A stretch of 64,000 bases of DNA from an uncultured Granulosicoccaceae bacterium (GCA_937930305.1 CALGLE010000002.1:186001-250000), one strand, 5' to 3'. Shown: positions 52,881 to 63,315, counted from the first letter of the stretch. Notes: generated from the sequence alone by a model not told the origin. Numbers and translations: made by a program.

Positions 52881-54500
52881 TTAGGACACAGTTTTCGTCG
52901 TATAGGCCGCTGCAATCAGCTCTTGTGTGTACGGATGGGAGGGGTTATCAAACACAGAATTTACGTCCCCCGATTCGACTGCCTTGCCGCCTTTCATAAC
53001 AATCAGGCGACTACTCATGGCCCGCACAACCTTTAAATCGTGTGAAATGAATAGGTAAGCCAGCCCTAAGCGTGATTGAAGCTCTTGCAGTAGCTCGATT
53101 AACTGAACTTGAACAGCTCGATCCAGAGCGGATGTGGGCTCATCCAGCATAATTAAGCGAGGCTCCAATATCAGCGCCCGTGCAATGGCAACCCGTTGCC
53201 GCTGCCCACCAGAGAACTCGTGTGGGTAGCGAAAGCGAAATTCGGGATCTAAACCGACGTTCGTCAGCACGTCCACAACCTTGGCATCGGCAGCGTCGCT
53301 TTCCGGCAACCGGTTATGCGCTTTGAGCCCTTCGAGCACAATATCGGCGATTGACATTCGCGGGCTCAAACTGCCAAACGGGTCTTGAAACACCACCTGC
53401 ATGTCTTCCCGTAAGGGCTTTAACGCCGCGCCATCCAGTTCGTGAATGGGTTTTCCATCAAACCAAATAGGGCCTTCAGACGGCACAAGCCGCAACAACG
53501 CTTGAGCCAAGGTGGATTTTCCCGAACCACTTTCACCAACCACACCCAACGTTTCACCCGGGCGCAACTCTAAAGACAATCCATCAACCGCTTTAACGTG
53601 GCCCACTGTGCGCCGAAATATTCCACGCTTAATGGGAAACCAAACCTTCAAATCTTCTGTTTTTAATATGGGCTCAATCGCTGTATCAACTTGGGGCGCG
53701 TTACCCGTGGGCTCCGAATCCAACAGTTCTTGGGTGTACTCGTGGGAAGGCTGTGTAAATACATGTTGAGTTTCACCGGTTTCAAGAATTTTCCCGTCCC
53801 GCATTACGCACACACGATGAGCCACATTTTCCACAACGGTTAAGTCATGGGTAATAAGGAGTACGGCTAAACCTAGCTTTTGTTGAAGCTCGATGAGTAA
53901 CGATAAAATTTGTGCTTGAACCGTAACATCTAAGGCCGTAGTCGGCTCATCAGCTATCAGGATATCCGGATCATTCGCTAACGCCATCGCGATCATCACG
54001 CGCTGGCGCTGACCGCCACTGAGCTGATGAGGATAAGCGCCCATGCGCTCAGCCACTTGATCTAAGCCCACTAAAGCCAATAATTCCAATGATCGTTCAC
54101 GAGCCGCTGATGGATTCAACCCTTTGTGAATCAACAACACCTCGTTCAATTGCTTTTCAATGGTGTGTAGGGGATTGAGTGATGTCATCGGCTCTTGAAA
54201 AATCATGCCGATTTGATCCCCTCGAATGCGTTCCATAACCACCGGCGGCGCACCGATGATCTCTTCACCATGAAATTTTATCGAACCCGATGGGTAACTG
54301 GCTTGGTGCGGATTAAGCAGCTGCAGTATGGACAGTGCAGTAACAGATTTTCCCGAACCACTCTCCCCTACCAACGCTAAGGTTTCACCCGCGTATAACT
54401 CAAAGCCAACGTTGTGCACCACATCCACATCACCACCGCGTGTGGCGAATCGAATGCTTAAATCGTCAACGACGAGTAACGGCTTGTTTGCATCCACCAT
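52881..54500 (-). CDS. yejF: YejF-like double ABC ATPase of microcin C/peptide importer
   Basis: A 539-residue protein with two full ABC domains. Each has a Walker A (ALVGESGSGKSVTALSI and GVVGESGSGKSTLAQAL), signature (QLSGGQRQRVMIAMALA and EFSGGQRQRVAIARALI) and Walker B (ILIADEPTTALD and IMLDEPTSALD). The end of the first domain and the linker have the oligopeptide-transporter sequence HVFTQPSHEYTQELL. In E. coli the Yej system imports microcin C and oligopeptides. It starts inside the yejE stop (TAATG). Confidence 0.95.
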   Translation of the reverse strand: MVDANKPLLVVDDLSIRFATRGGDVDVVHNVGFELYAGETLALVGESGSGKSVTALSILQLLNPHQASYPSGSIKFHGEEIIGAPPVVMERIRGDQIGMIFQEPMTSLNPLHTIEKQLNEVLLIHKGLNPSAARERSLELLALVGLDQVAERMGAYPHQLSGGQRQRVMIAMALANDPDILIADEPTTALDVTVQAQILSLLIELQQKLGLAVLLITHDLTVVENVAHRVCVMRDGKILETGETQHVFTQPSHEYTQELLDSEPTGNAPQVDTAIEPILKTEDLKVWFPIKRGIFRRTVGHVKAVDGLSLELRPGETLGVVGESGSGKSTLAQALLRLVPSEGPIWFDGKPIHELDGAALKPLREDMQVVFQDPFGSLSPRMSIADIVLEGLKAHNRLPESDAADAKVVDVLTNVGLDPEFRFRYPHEFSGGQRQRVAIARALILEPRLIMLDEPTSALDRAVQVQLIELLQELQSRLGLAYLFISHDLKVVRAMSSRLIVMKGGKAVESGDVNSVFDNPSHPYTQELIAAAYTTKTVS

Positions 54501-55525
54501 TACACGCTCGCCTTAAGCGGATCAAACGCATCCCGCACTGCTTCACCGACAAAAATTAATAGACTGAGCATGAGCCCCAACACCACAAAGCCACTGATGC
54601 CCAACCACGGTGCTTGTAAGTTGGCTTTGCCTTGAGCCAGTAGTTCGCCTAAGGACGCGGACCCCGGAGGAAGACCAAAGCCTAAAAAATCTAATGAGGT
54701 CAGTGTGGTGATGGAGCCATTAAGTATGAATGGCAAGAACGTTAGCGTGGCCACCATGGCATTGGGCAACACGTGTCGATATAGGATTGACCAACGCCCT
54801 ACTCCAAGCGCACGAGCCGCACGAACGTAGTCTAAGTTTCTGGCTCGCAGCACTTCCGCACGGACAACGCTCACCAGACTCATCCAACTAAATAAAAGCA
54901 TGATGCCCAGTAACCACCAAAAGTTGGGCTCAACGATGCTGGCCAGAATAATAAGTAGGAATAAAGTGGGCAGCCCCGACCAAATTTCAATGAAGCGTTG
55001 GCCGAGAAGATCGACCCACCCACCGAAGTATCCTTGCATGGCTCCCACCGCGACACCCACAACGGAGCTAACTAAAGTCAGGATCAGCCCAAACAGTACA
55101 GAAATTCTAAAGCCATAAATGAGCCGCGCCAAAACATCACGGCCTTGATCATCAGTTCCTAACAGATTATCTGCCGATGGAGGGGCTGGTGCAGGTACGG
55201 GTAAGTTGTAGTTGATGGTGTCGTAGCTATAACGAATGGGAGGCCACACCATCCAACCTTTTTCGTTGATGAGTTCGGCTACAAATTCATCACGGTACTC
55301 AGCGGACGTTTCAAAATCTCCACCAAAGGTGGTTTCCGAGTAGTCATTCCAAATGGGGAAATAGTGTTGGTTATCGTACTGCACATACAAGGGTCGATCA
55401 TTAGCCAAAAACTCAGCACCTAACGACAACACAAACAACACTAAGAATATCCAAAGCGACCAAAACCCACGTCGATTTCGACGAAAGTTATCCCAGCGGC
55501 GACTGGCCATAGGAGACATCGCCAT
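54500..55525 (-). CDS. yejE: YejE-like peptide ABC permease
   Basis: A 341-residue permease of the OppC type. It has an N-terminal helix, a large periplasmic segment (PLYVQYDNQHYFPIWNDY) and five helices with the EAA loop (VRAARALGVGRWSILYRHVL). The periplasmic segment with YFPIWNDYSETTFGGDFET is characteristic of YejE. It follows yejB after 2 bases. Confidence 0.95.
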   Translation of the reverse strand: MAMSPMASRRWDNFRRNRRGFWSLWIFLVLFVLSLGAEFLANDRPLYVQYDNQHYFPIWNDYSETTFGGDFETSAEYRDEFVAELINEKGWMVWPPIRYSYDTINYNLPVPAPAPPSADNLLGTDDQGRDVLARLIYGFRISVLFGLILTLVSSVVGVAVGAMQGYFGGWVDLLGQRFIEIWSGLPTLFLLIILASIVEPNFWWLLGIMLLFSWMSLVSVVRAEVLRARNLDYVRAARALGVGRWSILYRHVLPNAMVATLTFLPFILNGSITTLTSLDFLGFGLPPGSASLGELLAQGKANLQAPWLGISGFVVLGLMLSLLIFVGEAVRDAFDPLKASV

Positions 55526-55527
55526 CG

Positions 55528-56634
55528 CTAGTCTCTACTCTCAAAGTCGATGCGAGGATCTATGATCATGTACATCACATCGCCGATGATATTCAAAATC
55601 AAACCCAAGAACGTGAACACAAATAAGGTGCCGAAGATAATCGGATAGTCTCGATTAATCACGGCCTCAAAGCCAAGCAAACCCAGGCCATCGAGCGAGA
55701 AAATGATCTCGATAAGCAAAGCCCCAGTAAACAAAATGCCAACAAACGCACTGGGAAACCCAGCCACAATAATCAACATGGCGTTTCTAAACACATGCCC
55801 ATACAACACGCGATTTTCCGAAAGCCCTTTCGCTCTGGCGGTAAGCACATATTGCTTATTGATTTCATCCAAAAAGGAGTTTTTAGTTAGCATCGTTAAG
55901 GTAGCAAAGCCACCTACTAACATAGCTGTGAGAGGTAACACTAAATGCCACGCGTAATCGATGACTTTCTCTAATGGGTTCATGCTGGAAAAATTATCTG
56001 ACACCAGCCCCCGTAACGGAAACCAATCGAAATAGCTGCCTCCGGCGAATATAACCACTAATAGAATGGCAAATAGAAAACCGGGAATGGCATACCCGAC
56101 AATGATTAGCCCGCTGGTCCATACATCAAACGATGTGCCGTCACGAACCGCTTTTTTTATACCCAACGGAATGGAAACCAAATAAACAATGAGCGTGGTC
56201 CAAAGCCCCAATGAAATTGACACGGGCATTTTTTCAACCACCAAATCAACCACACGCGCATCGCGAAAAAAACTATCACCAAAATCGAAGGTGATATAAC
56301 TTTTCATCATCAGAATGAAACGTTCAAATGGGGGTTTGTCGAAGCCGTATAGCTTTGTTATGTCTTGCACCAGCTCGGGGTCCAAGCCTCGAGTGGCGCG
56401 CGATTGTCTTTCAGAACCCCCATCTGCACCGGTGCTGGAACCGGCCACATTGACGTTATCTGCACTATCCCCTGTTATCCGGGCAGTAGCGGAAACTGCA
56501 TTACCTCTAAACTCTGCCAACATCTGTTCAACCGGCCCACCCGGGGCGGCTTGAACAATGGCAAAGTTAAGCACCATGATTCCAAACAACGTTGGAATCA
56601 CCAGCAATAAACGACGAATGATGTACGCGAACAT
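55528..56634 (-). CDS. yejB: YejB-like peptide ABC permease
   Basis: A 368-residue OppB-type permease with [19 protein letters not shown] at the N-terminus and the EAA loop [20 protein letters not shown] Ser/Gly-rich periplasmic insert of about 45 residues (around residues 50-90) is where E. coli YejB also has an insert ending GLDPEL. The gene lies 44 bases after yejA. Confidence 0.95.
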   Translation of the reverse strand: MFAYIIRRLLLVIPTLFGIMVLNFAIVQAAPGGPVEQMLAEFRGNAVSATARITGDSADNVNVAGSSTGADGGSERQSRATRGLDPELVQDITKLYGFDKPPFERFILMMKSYITFDFGDSFFRDARVVDLVVEKMPVSISLGLWTTLIVYLVSIPLGIKKAVRDGTSFDVWTSGLIIVGYAIPGFLFAILLVVIFAGGSYFDWFPLRGLVSDNFSSMNPLEKVIDYAWHLVLPLTAMLVGGFATLTMLTKNSFLDEINKQYVLTARAKGLSENRVLYGHVFRNAMLIIVAGFPSAFVGILFTGALLIEIIFSLDGLGLLGFEAVINRDYPIIFGTLFVFTFLGLILNIIGDVMYMIIDPRIDFESRD

Positions 56635-56678
56635 AGGGGGTATTAACTGTTCTGCGGGGCTTTATTAACTTTTCGCCC

Positions 56679-58589
56679 CTACTTATCCAGTGCCGCTTCT
56701 TTTTCAGCGTCCACCCACCAAGTGTTCAAACCTAATGAGAATTTTGGCTTTGTTTCAGGCTTATCGAATTTATTCCAATAAGCCACACGATAGGACGGTA
56801 TATGCCACTGAGGCACTAGGTAGTAGTTGTGCAGTAGAACTCGATCCATCGCTTTCACAATGGGAACTAAAGCTTCACGGTTAGGTGCACTCACCAGTTG
56901 ATCAATGAGTTCATCAATAACCGGATGCGAGATACCTTGATAATTTCTAGAGCCAGGTTCATCAGCACTCTTTGAACCCCAATAGTCATACTGTTCGTTA
57001 CCCGGTGATTGCGACTGCGCCCAACCCGTCATGATGATGTCAAAGTCACGCTCTTCTATGCGCTTTTGATATTGCGCAGAATCTACCATGCGCACTTTTA
57101 AATCAATGCCAAGTCGTTCCAACGTTTTTTTGTAAGCTAAACCAATGCGCTCAGAGCTAGGAGACACAATTAAAAATTCAGGCGCCATGACTTCACCCGA
57201 CTCTGCATGCGTAAGCTTGCCGTTTTTAATGGACCAGCCCGCATCACGAAGTAAAACTAAAGCTTCACGATATTGTTTTCTTAAGTTACCAGAACCATCG
57301 GTTTCAGGCAGTTTAAATTCTGCATCAAAAACCTCAGCCGGTAGCTGGTCTCGATATTTTTCTAAGATAGCCAGCTCCTCACCTTCAGGTAAGCCTGTGG
57401 CTTGGAATTCTGAATTTTGGAAATAGCTGCTGGTGCGTGTGTAGGCGCCGTAAAAGAGGTTTTTATTCATCCATTCAAAATCAAACGCCAAGCCCATCGC
57501 TTTTCGTACGCGAATGTCAGAAAACATAGGTTTGCGTAAATTCAGCAAGAAACCCTGCATAGGTTGAGTGTTGCTGTCTTCAATCAGCTCTTTAACCAGC
57601 CGACCTTCTTTCAACGCGGGCACATCATAGGCCGTTGCCCAATTTTTTGAAATATTCTCACTACGAAAATCCACATCACCAGCCTTAAGCGCTTCCAAGG
57701 CAACAGTGCCGTCTTTGTAGTAGTCGTATTTCATCACACCGAAATTGTGTCGTCCTTTGTTAACAGGTAAGTCTTTACCCCAGTAATCTTCAACCAGTGC
57801 GTAACTCACCGACCGACCAACATCGATGGTGTCAAACTTATAAGCACCACTGCCCAACAAAGGCTCAGTCGTGGAGGCACCAAATTCACGTCCTTCCCAG
57901 AAGTGTTTTGGAAGAATTGCCAGCTGACCCATAATCATTGGTAGCTCAGCGTTATTACCTTCTGAGAAAGAGAATTTTACGGTATGAGAATCTAGTGCTT
58001 CGGCCTTAGCCACTTTGCCGTAGTAGGATTTATAAAACGGATGACCTTCAGATTTAATGATGTCAAACGTGAAGACAACATCGTCAGCGGTTAAAGCCAC
58101 TCCATCATGCCAGCGTGCTTCTTTACGCAATCGAAAAATGACCCAGCGTTTATCGTCAGGGATCTCAACAGATTCAGCTAACAGGCCGTATTCTGAAAAG
58201 GGCTCATCCATTGCTTGTTCTGTTAGCGTGTCATAAATGCTGCCAGCACCCGCAGCCGACACACCCTTCAGAACAAATGGGTTTAAATTATCGTAGGTTC
58301 CGGTGGAGGCCATCGTAATTTGCCCACCCTTAGGCGCATCCGGATTCACATACTCAAAATGTGTAAAGTCAGCGGGGTATTTCAAGTCGCCACTGATGGC
58401 CACACCGTGAACGGGCTCGGCCGCCTCAGCGGAAGTGAGTAAGGCTGTGATCACAACAGCTGCGGTCAAAACCGCTGTACCAGCCCAAAGAGCTTTCCTG
58501 CGTTGTTGCACAGCGTGTTTATTGTGTGCAAGAGCTTTAGAATCCGTGCGAGTGTGCGCGCGGTTTGAATGGGCATGCTGTGCTTTCAT
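56679..58589 (-). CDS. yejA: YejA-like peptide-binding protein
   Basis: From the ATG at 58589 the protein has 636 residues. A long basic n-region with several His (MKAQHAHSNRAHTRTDS) precedes the signal helix (ALWAGTAVLTAAVVITALL, cut near AEAAEP). The mature protein is SBP family 5: FVLKGVSAAGAGSIYDTLTE, FRLRKEARWHDGVALTADDV, and WGAQSQSPGNEQ-like WAQSQSPGNEQYDYWGS. The AGGAG site lies 11 bases before this ATG; an earlier ATG at 58616 is possible. The N-region of about 45 residues is longer than normal for a signal peptide. Confidence 0.94.
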   Translation of the reverse strand: MKAQHAHSNRAHTRTDSKALAHNKHAVQQRRKALWAGTAVLTAAVVITALLTSAEAAEPVHGVAISGDLKYPADFTHFEYVNPDAPKGGQITMASTGTYDNLNPFVLKGVSAAGAGSIYDTLTEQAMDEPFSEYGLLAESVEIPDDKRWVIFRLRKEARWHDGVALTADDVVFTFDIIKSEGHPFYKSYYGKVAKAEALDSHTVKFSFSEGNNAELPMIMGQLAILPKHFWEGREFGASTTEPLLGSGAYKFDTIDVGRSVSYALVEDYWGKDLPVNKGRHNFGVMKYDYYKDGTVALEALKAGDVDFRSENISKNWATAYDVPALKEGRLVKELIEDSNTQPMQGFLLNLRKPMFSDIRVRKAMGLAFDFEWMNKNLFYGAYTRTSSYFQNSEFQATGLPEGEELAILEKYRDQLPAEVFDAEFKLPETDGSGNLRKQYREALVLLRDAGWSIKNGKLTHAESGEVMAPEFLIVSPSSERIGLAYKKTLERLGIDLKVRMVDSAQYQKRIEERDFDIIMTGWAQSQSPGNEQYDYWGSKSADEPGSRNYQGISHPVIDELIDQLVSAPNREALVPIVKAMDRVLLHNYYLVPQWHIPSYRVAYWNKFDKPETKPKFSLGLNTWWVDAEKEAALDK

Positions 58590-58659
58590 AATCACCGTTA
58601 CTCCTGTGTCAACCATGGCTCTATTTAGTACAAAGTCTGTGCCTGTGATACGACAGAAA

Positions 58660-58689
58660 TACGGCGTTAGGCTAGTTGAGCACGCCGTA
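58660..58689 (-). terminator. Possible terminator after the zinc-ribbon gene
   Basis: TACGGCGT and ACGCCGTA form an eight-pair stem with a 14-base loop, and ATTTCTG follows on the minus strand. It lies 109 bases past the zinc-ribbon gene and ahead of yejA. The U-tract is weak, so it may only be a hairpin in the yejA promoter region. Confidence 0.3.
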
Positions 58690-58797
58690 CTTCCAGTGGG
58701 TTACCGCAAATTTCACTGTTTAACGTCCTCGTTGGCGCTAAGAACTAGCGCGCAGTGCCTTCAATGGCCCCTGTTTAACCCGATAATTATCGCAACA

Positions 58798-60072
58798 TCA
58801 CCTCGGCCAGCGGCTGGGCGCGGGTTCACTGGCCCAATCAAATTCATAGCGTGAGGATTGATCAAAAACTTGGTCAAGACGGTGAAATATGGTCTCACCA
58901 GTGGTATCCCGAGATGACTCAACCACGTAACTTCCGCCACCCAGTGTCAAAGCACCGCCGGTGACCACGGCTGCGGCAATTTTTACCACGCTCCACGGAC
59001 GCTCACCGGTTACCTTGCCAGTCCTGCCATTTACAACGAATCGATAAGTTTTACCACGAAATTGAAATGCGGCTGTCCAAACGGGCAGCAAAACGTGTTT
59101 AAAGGTGGTATCACTATGCTCCGTGCGCAGTCGCGTGATGCGCTGCTGATCACCACCAATGGCGTTACGCACGTCACTGTGAATGATTTTGTCCATGCGC
59201 TTTTGCGCTAAGCCAAAGCCTTCATCCAGATCAACCTGATAAACCTCACTGCTAAAACCCGATAAAAAGTCTTCGGTGTAAGGCACTAAATTTTGTAAAT
59301 CCCAAGGCTCTAACCAATCGGTGATTTTTCGTGGCAGGGTGCGAGTTGCTCCCACCAAGACATCATCAAAATGCCGACTGGTGCGACCACTCACCGGTGT
59401 CCATCGAATTTTGGGCACCTGTCGGGTGCGCGTCACGCGCGTACCGTTCTCCACTGTTGTATAGCGTTGCCTAACGTAATACACGTCTCCGCGTTGGCCG
59501 CTGTAAGCGCTGGAGGTATCACTGTCGTAGGTCCAATAGGGCACATAAACGCCATGCAGGCCGGTGTCTTCCCGAGCGTATTGTTTGAGTTTATTGGGGG
59601 CGAACCAGCGTTTACCAAGCCATGTTCGATAGGACTCAGCCGCCTGCTTTGCGTCCACTTTAAACGGCAACAGGGCTTTGGGTTTTATCGGTTTGGAATT
59701 ACCGGTTTCAGTCACCACGGTCGTGGCGCAAAAGGGGCATTCACCCGAATGTATATGTGCGTCTAAATCAAATAAGGCAGCGCAGTTGGGACAGCGAATA
59801 CCTTGTTCATTGGGCGCTAATGGCTGCGCGATTTGCAATTGGCGCAACGCATTGTGTAAATCCAATTCCCGAATGGGCTCGGCAGCCATTTGGATTTCGT
59901 TTTGATGGCCACAGTACTGACACGTGGTGTTGTCAGTACCGATGGCGTAATGCAAAACCGCGCCGCACTGCCCGCACGGGAAGCGTTTCTGAACTAACGC
60001 TTTGGTGGTGATTTCCCCCGCGGCCAGCCAGTCGTGTTTTGTTGCGTCATTCTGAGGTGCGCTTTTTGCCAC
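58798..60072 (-). CDS. Double zinc-ribbon membrane-associated protein
   Basis: A 424-residue protein. Two zinc ribbons are seen: CGQC with CQYC (residues about 33-57) and CPNC with CPFC (about 94-119). A central domain of beta-rich character follows, with YVPYWTYDSDTSSAYSGQRG repeated Tyr/Gly segments, and near the end one membrane segment (VVKIAAAVVTGGALTLGGGSY). It resembles YdjG-type zinc-ribbon proteins that sit beside SPFH proteins in Bacillus. It lies 21 bases after the SPFH gene and forms an operon with it. Its function is unknown; it may link the membrane complex to other factors. Confidence 0.75.
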   Translation of the reverse strand: MAKSAPQNDATKHDWLAAGEITTKALVQKRFPCGQCGAVLHYAIGTDNTTCQYCGHQNEIQMAAEPIRELDLHNALRQLQIAQPLAPNEQGIRCPNCAALFDLDAHIHSGECPFCATTVVTETGNSKPIKPKALLPFKVDAKQAAESYRTWLGKRWFAPNKLKQYAREDTGLHGVYVPYWTYDSDTSSAYSGQRGDVYYVRQRYTTVENGTRVTRTRQVPKIRWTPVSGRTSRHFDDVLVGATRTLPRKITDWLEPWDLQNLVPYTEDFLSGFSSEVYQVDLDEGFGLAQKRMDKIIHSDVRNAIGGDQQRITRLRTEHSDTTFKHVLLPVWTAAFQFRGKTYRFVVNGRTGKVTGERPWSVVKIAAAVVTGGALTLGGGSYVVESSRDTTGETIFHRLDQVFDQSSRYEFDWASEPAPSRWPR

Positions 60073-60093
60073 AATGAATTTTTGGTTTTTGCG

Positions 60094-61188
60094 TTACTTA
60101 GGTATAGGTGGTGGAGTGACGTTCTGATCAAAAAGTTCAGCCAGAGCGTGCACTTGACCCGCGGCTCGCCAAGCCTTCATCGACGGCGACCACACCAAAG
60201 TGTCAGCATCGATTGAGCCACTCTTCACTTGCGCGACAATTGCATCGATCGCAAACGGCCCAGTTGCATTATCACCATTGGCCACGTGAAATTGAACCGC
60301 CTGGGGAACCGGAGGTGGTGTTGCATTGCCACCGCCATCGAAACTGTCATTCATGCGGTTAGCCATCGCTAAGCCCACCCCCATACCTATGCCTTCAGCC
60401 GCACCGCTGCCTTGGGTACCCGCTGCGGTTTCCATGGCAACACCAGTTTGGTACTTTAAAAATTGGTCTAAGTTACCCGTCATACCCATGCTGGTGCGCT
60501 TATCGAGTGCTTCGGATACAGCAGGGGGCAGTGAAATACTTTCCACCAACACGCGAGTGAGTTCTAAACCATATTCACCAAACTCAGGACTGATTCGACG
60601 GGTTAAAAATTCACCCAATTGATCGTAGTTCGCCGCCATATCCAAAACAGGGATGCCTGAACTACCCACGACCGTTGCAAATCGGGAGGTAATTAAGTTT
60701 CGCAGCTGGTTACTGACTTCATCTGTTGTGAACACACCATCGGTGCCCACAATTTCTTGGATAAATTTTAATGGCTCAGTAACACGAACGGAATAGTTAC
60801 CAAACGCACGAACCCGCATACCACCGAATTCAGAATCACGGATCATTAGGGGTTGCTTAGTGCCCCATTTTAAATCGGTGAAGCGACGAGCATTGACAAA
60901 GTACACTTCCGCCTTAAAGGGACTTTCAAAGCCATGATGCCAATTTTGTAACGTCGTTAGTACCGGTAAGTTTTTTGTTTCTAGTTCGTAGGTGCCAGGG
61001 CCAAGCACATCAGCCACCTCACCTTCGTTAACGAACACAGCAAACTGGGTTTCGCGAACAATGAGTTTCGCCCCATATTTAATCTCGTTACCGTAACGTT
61101 CGAAACGAAAAACCATGGTGTCGTTCGTGCTATCAAGCCACTCGATAACATCGACAAATTCATGAAATAGTCGACTAAATAAGCCCAT
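60094..61188 (-). CDS. SPFH (band 7/YdjI-like) protein with C-terminal GYF_2 domain
   Basis: A 364-residue soluble protein. The SPFH/virion-core-like domain runs to about residue 240 (LIVRETQFAVFVNEGEVADV, then GPGTYELETKNLPVLTTL and GKGxYSVRV-like GNYSVRVTEPL). A Gly-rich hinge follows, and a GYF_2 domain occupies about residues 295-350 (GDNATGPFAIDAIVAQVKSG, DTLVWSPSMKAWRAA). This is the YdjI architecture. YdjI-type proteins coat membranes and act with PspA in Bacillus. Here PspA is absent and TelA/XpaC genes are adjacent. It lies 31 bases after the telA gene. Confidence 0.9.
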   Translation of the reverse strand: MGLFSRLFHEFVDVIEWLDSTNDTMVFRFERYGNEIKYGAKLIVRETQFAVFVNEGEVADVLGPGTYELETKNLPVLTTLQNWHHGFESPFKAEVYFVNARRFTDLKWGTKQPLMIRDSEFGGMRVRAFGNYSVRVTEPLKFIQEIVGTDGVFTTDEVSNQLRNLITSRFATVVGSSGIPVLDMAANYDQLGEFLTRRISPEFGEYGLELTRVLVESISLPPAVSEALDKRTSMGMTGNLDQFLKYQTGVAMETAAGTQGSGAAEGIGMGVGLAMANRMNDSFDGGGNATPPPVPQAVQFHVANGDNATGPFAIDAIVAQVKSGSIDADTLVWSPSMKAWRAAGQVHALAELFDQNVTPPPIPK

Positions 61189-61219
61189 CGTTAACTCCTA
61201 ATAAATTCGATCAAGCCAA

Positions 61220-62377
61220 TTAAGCATCAGCAGTTTGTTTTGCCGCTGCGCGCTTGAGAGTTTCTTTCAAGCTCTCTTCCATCTCTTCCAAGCTTTTCTC
61301 TGCTTCTGCACGACGACGCTTGCCTTCATCGGCAATTTGCAAACTCTCTTCTACCGTAGCAATCAAGTTGTCGTTAGCCTGCTTTACCGCGTTCACATCA
61401 AACACGCCACGCTCCAGCTCTTCTCGAACTGTGCGGTTCGCTGTGCGCAAATTTTCAGCGTTTTTCTCGAGTAAGTCGTTAGTTAAATCGCTGGCAGCTC
61501 GCACACTCTTCGCAGCTTGGGCCGATCTAAAAATGGTAACGGCTTGGGCCAACTGTTGACGCCACAAAGGCACCGTATTAACCAGAGTAGAATTAATTTT
61601 GTTCACCAAGCCTTTATCGTTTTCTTGGATAAGGCGAATGCTGGGTAAGCCCTGCATGGCTACTTGACGAGTGAGTCGCAAGTCGTGGATTCTGCGCTCC
61701 AGATCATCCCGGCCGCTGCGCATATCGCGTAATTCTTGAGCTGCGAGAACGTCATCACTTGCACTGGCTTGGCGTTCAGCTTCCGGAATCATTTCTGAAT
61801 CGATGTGTTCAAGTTTCTTCTCGCCGGCCAAAATGTAAAGTTCTAAATTATGGAAATATTCCAAGTTAGCTTCGTACAGCTTATCGAGTGACTTAATGTC
61901 ACGCAGCAATTGAGTTTTGTGACCTTCTAAGTCATCCGTCACAGTATCAACCTGACTTCGCACACCTTCATACTGTTGAATGAACTTCGCCACTGGCGTG
62001 ATGCCACCAAACAGCTTTTGCCATAGACGGCGTAACAGACCCGGTCGATCGTTCGGATCATAGTTTTCAACTTTGAAGCCTCGAAGCACCGTTACCATTT
62101 GGTTCAGCGATGCGCCTGCTGAGCCTAAGTCTTTGTTGCGCACACCTTCCAACATGCTGTCAGAGATGGTAGTGAGTTCTTGCTGAGCTTTGCTTCCAAA
62201 GAAAATAACCGAATTACTGTCGGCCAAATTAATCTCTCTCATCAAGCCGTCAATGCGCGATTTTTCCTCGGCAGATGTTTGTTCATATGGCACGATTTCG
62301 TGTTTTAATTCAGGTAGCAATTCAGTACCTGGCAACACATCGATACCGACCGCTGTATCCACCTTAGTTTCCGCCAT
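61220..62377 (-). CDS. TelA/KlaA-family toxic-anion-resistance protein
   Basis: A 385-residue, almost fully helical cytoplasmic protein of the TelA family. Family segments are FGSKAQQELTTISDSML, GVRSQVDTVTDDLEGHKTQLL and LYILAGEKKLEH, together with LKSLDKLYEANLEYFHNLEL-type sequence (LDKLYEANLEYFHNLEL). TelA proteins give tellurite or bacteriocin tolerance in some hosts, and the mechanism is not settled. The gene lies 81 bases after the XpaC gene and 31 before the SPFH gene. Confidence 0.93.
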   Translation of the reverse strand: MAETKVDTAVGIDVLPGTELLPELKHEIVPYEQTSAEEKSRIDGLMREINLADSNSVIFFGSKAQQELTTISDSMLEGVRNKDLGSAGASLNQMVTVLRGFKVENYDPNDRPGLLRRLWQKLFGGITPVAKFIQQYEGVRSQVDTVTDDLEGHKTQLLRDIKSLDKLYEANLEYFHNLELYILAGEKKLEHIDSEMIPEAERQASASDDVLAAQELRDMRSGRDDLERRIHDLRLTRQVAMQGLPSIRLIQENDKGLVNKINSTLVNTVPLWRQQLAQAVTIFRSAQAAKSVRAASDLTNDLLEKNAENLRTANRTVREELERGVFDVNAVKQANDNLIATVEESLQIADEGKRRRAEAEKSLEEMEESLKETLKRAAAKQTADA

Positions 62378-62458
62378 GAAATTCCCCTTCTCTATCTAGT
62401 GCCGCAGACACTTAGCTTGCAGCATATTCGTTGTTTGCTATGGTCAAACCCAATCGAG

Positions 62459-63313
62459 TTAAACCACACCCTCTTTTTCCAGTTGCATTTGCAGCACTTC
62501 AATTTGCACATCCAATTCACTGGCGTTGTTTTCTTTAAGCTTTTGCTGCTGCTCTGCAATGACCGTTTCGATGGTGGTTAACACCCGTCGAAAATTATCT
62601 TCCAGTTGCTCGTTGTTGTCAGTGGTGTGCATGCGCGCATACCCTTCCGTCACCTGCTGAGCCCCATCCAAATACACCTTTAAAAATTTTCTTGCCCGCC
62701 GCGCATCGGTTGGGTCTTCTTCAATAGCTGCGGTAATCTTTCTGGCTTCCGCAGCGATGCGGCGCAATCGATCACGAAACTCCACATTTTTAATGGATTT
62801 TCCTGCCCGTTCAATCGCCTCAATCCGATCTTCCGCCTCGTCCAACAAATCGATGAGTTCTTCGGTGGTGATGCCCACCAACGGAACATCGCTCTGCCGC
62901 GCTGATGCATCGAAGTCGTAGTATAAGTAGCAACCTAACAAGGTTGCGGCAGCAAACAAAACACTGCTTATAAGCCCATGCCCACCGTTACTGGTGATAC
63001 CCAGCCACGCCACGAAAAACATGCCCACGGCCACCATGACCGATCCGATCATTCGATAGGGGGTTGGGCTGGCGCGGCGTTTCCAAGCCCGCTTGGCCGC
63101 TTGGGCTTGAAGGCCAATTCCCTTGCGAATAAACGTGGCGCCTATGAAGGTTAAGGCAAGGGCGAGGCTGTTAGCCAAGGCCGCTTTGATTTCACCATGA
63201 GCCAGCGCTACCACCGTCGCTGGGACCAAAGGCAATGCAAGAAAATACAGCAGTAAGCCGCGCCACAGAATTTTCTTTGGCGGCCCAGCTTCTATACGTC
63301 GCACGGAAGACAT
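62459..63313 (-). CDS. XpaC-like membrane protein
   Basis: A 284-residue protein with N-terminal hydrophobic segments (about residues 15-38, 45-62, 85-108 and 113-131), followed by a helical cytoplasmic half with EELIDLLDEAEDRIEAIERA and AAEARKITAAIEED. This is the XpaC layout (a family named for 5-bromo-4-chloroindolyl-phosphate hydrolysis). XpaC and TelA genes often occur side by side. Its ATG lies two bases after the stop of a possible 30-residue peptide gene. Confidence 0.88.
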   Translation of the reverse strand: MSSVRRIEAGPPKKILWRGLLLYFLALPLVPATVVALAHGEIKAALANSLALALTFIGATFIRKGIGLQAQAAKRAWKRRASPTPYRMIGSVMVAVGMFFVAWLGITSNGGHGLISSVLFAAATLLGCYLYYDFDASARQSDVPLVGITTEELIDLLDEAEDRIEAIERAGKSIKNVEFRDRLRRIAAEARKITAAIEEDPTDARRARKFLKVYLDGAQQVTEGYARMHTTDNNEQLEDNFRRVLTTIETVIAEQQQKLKENNASELDVQIEVLQMQLEKEGVV

Positions 63314-63315
63314 GG

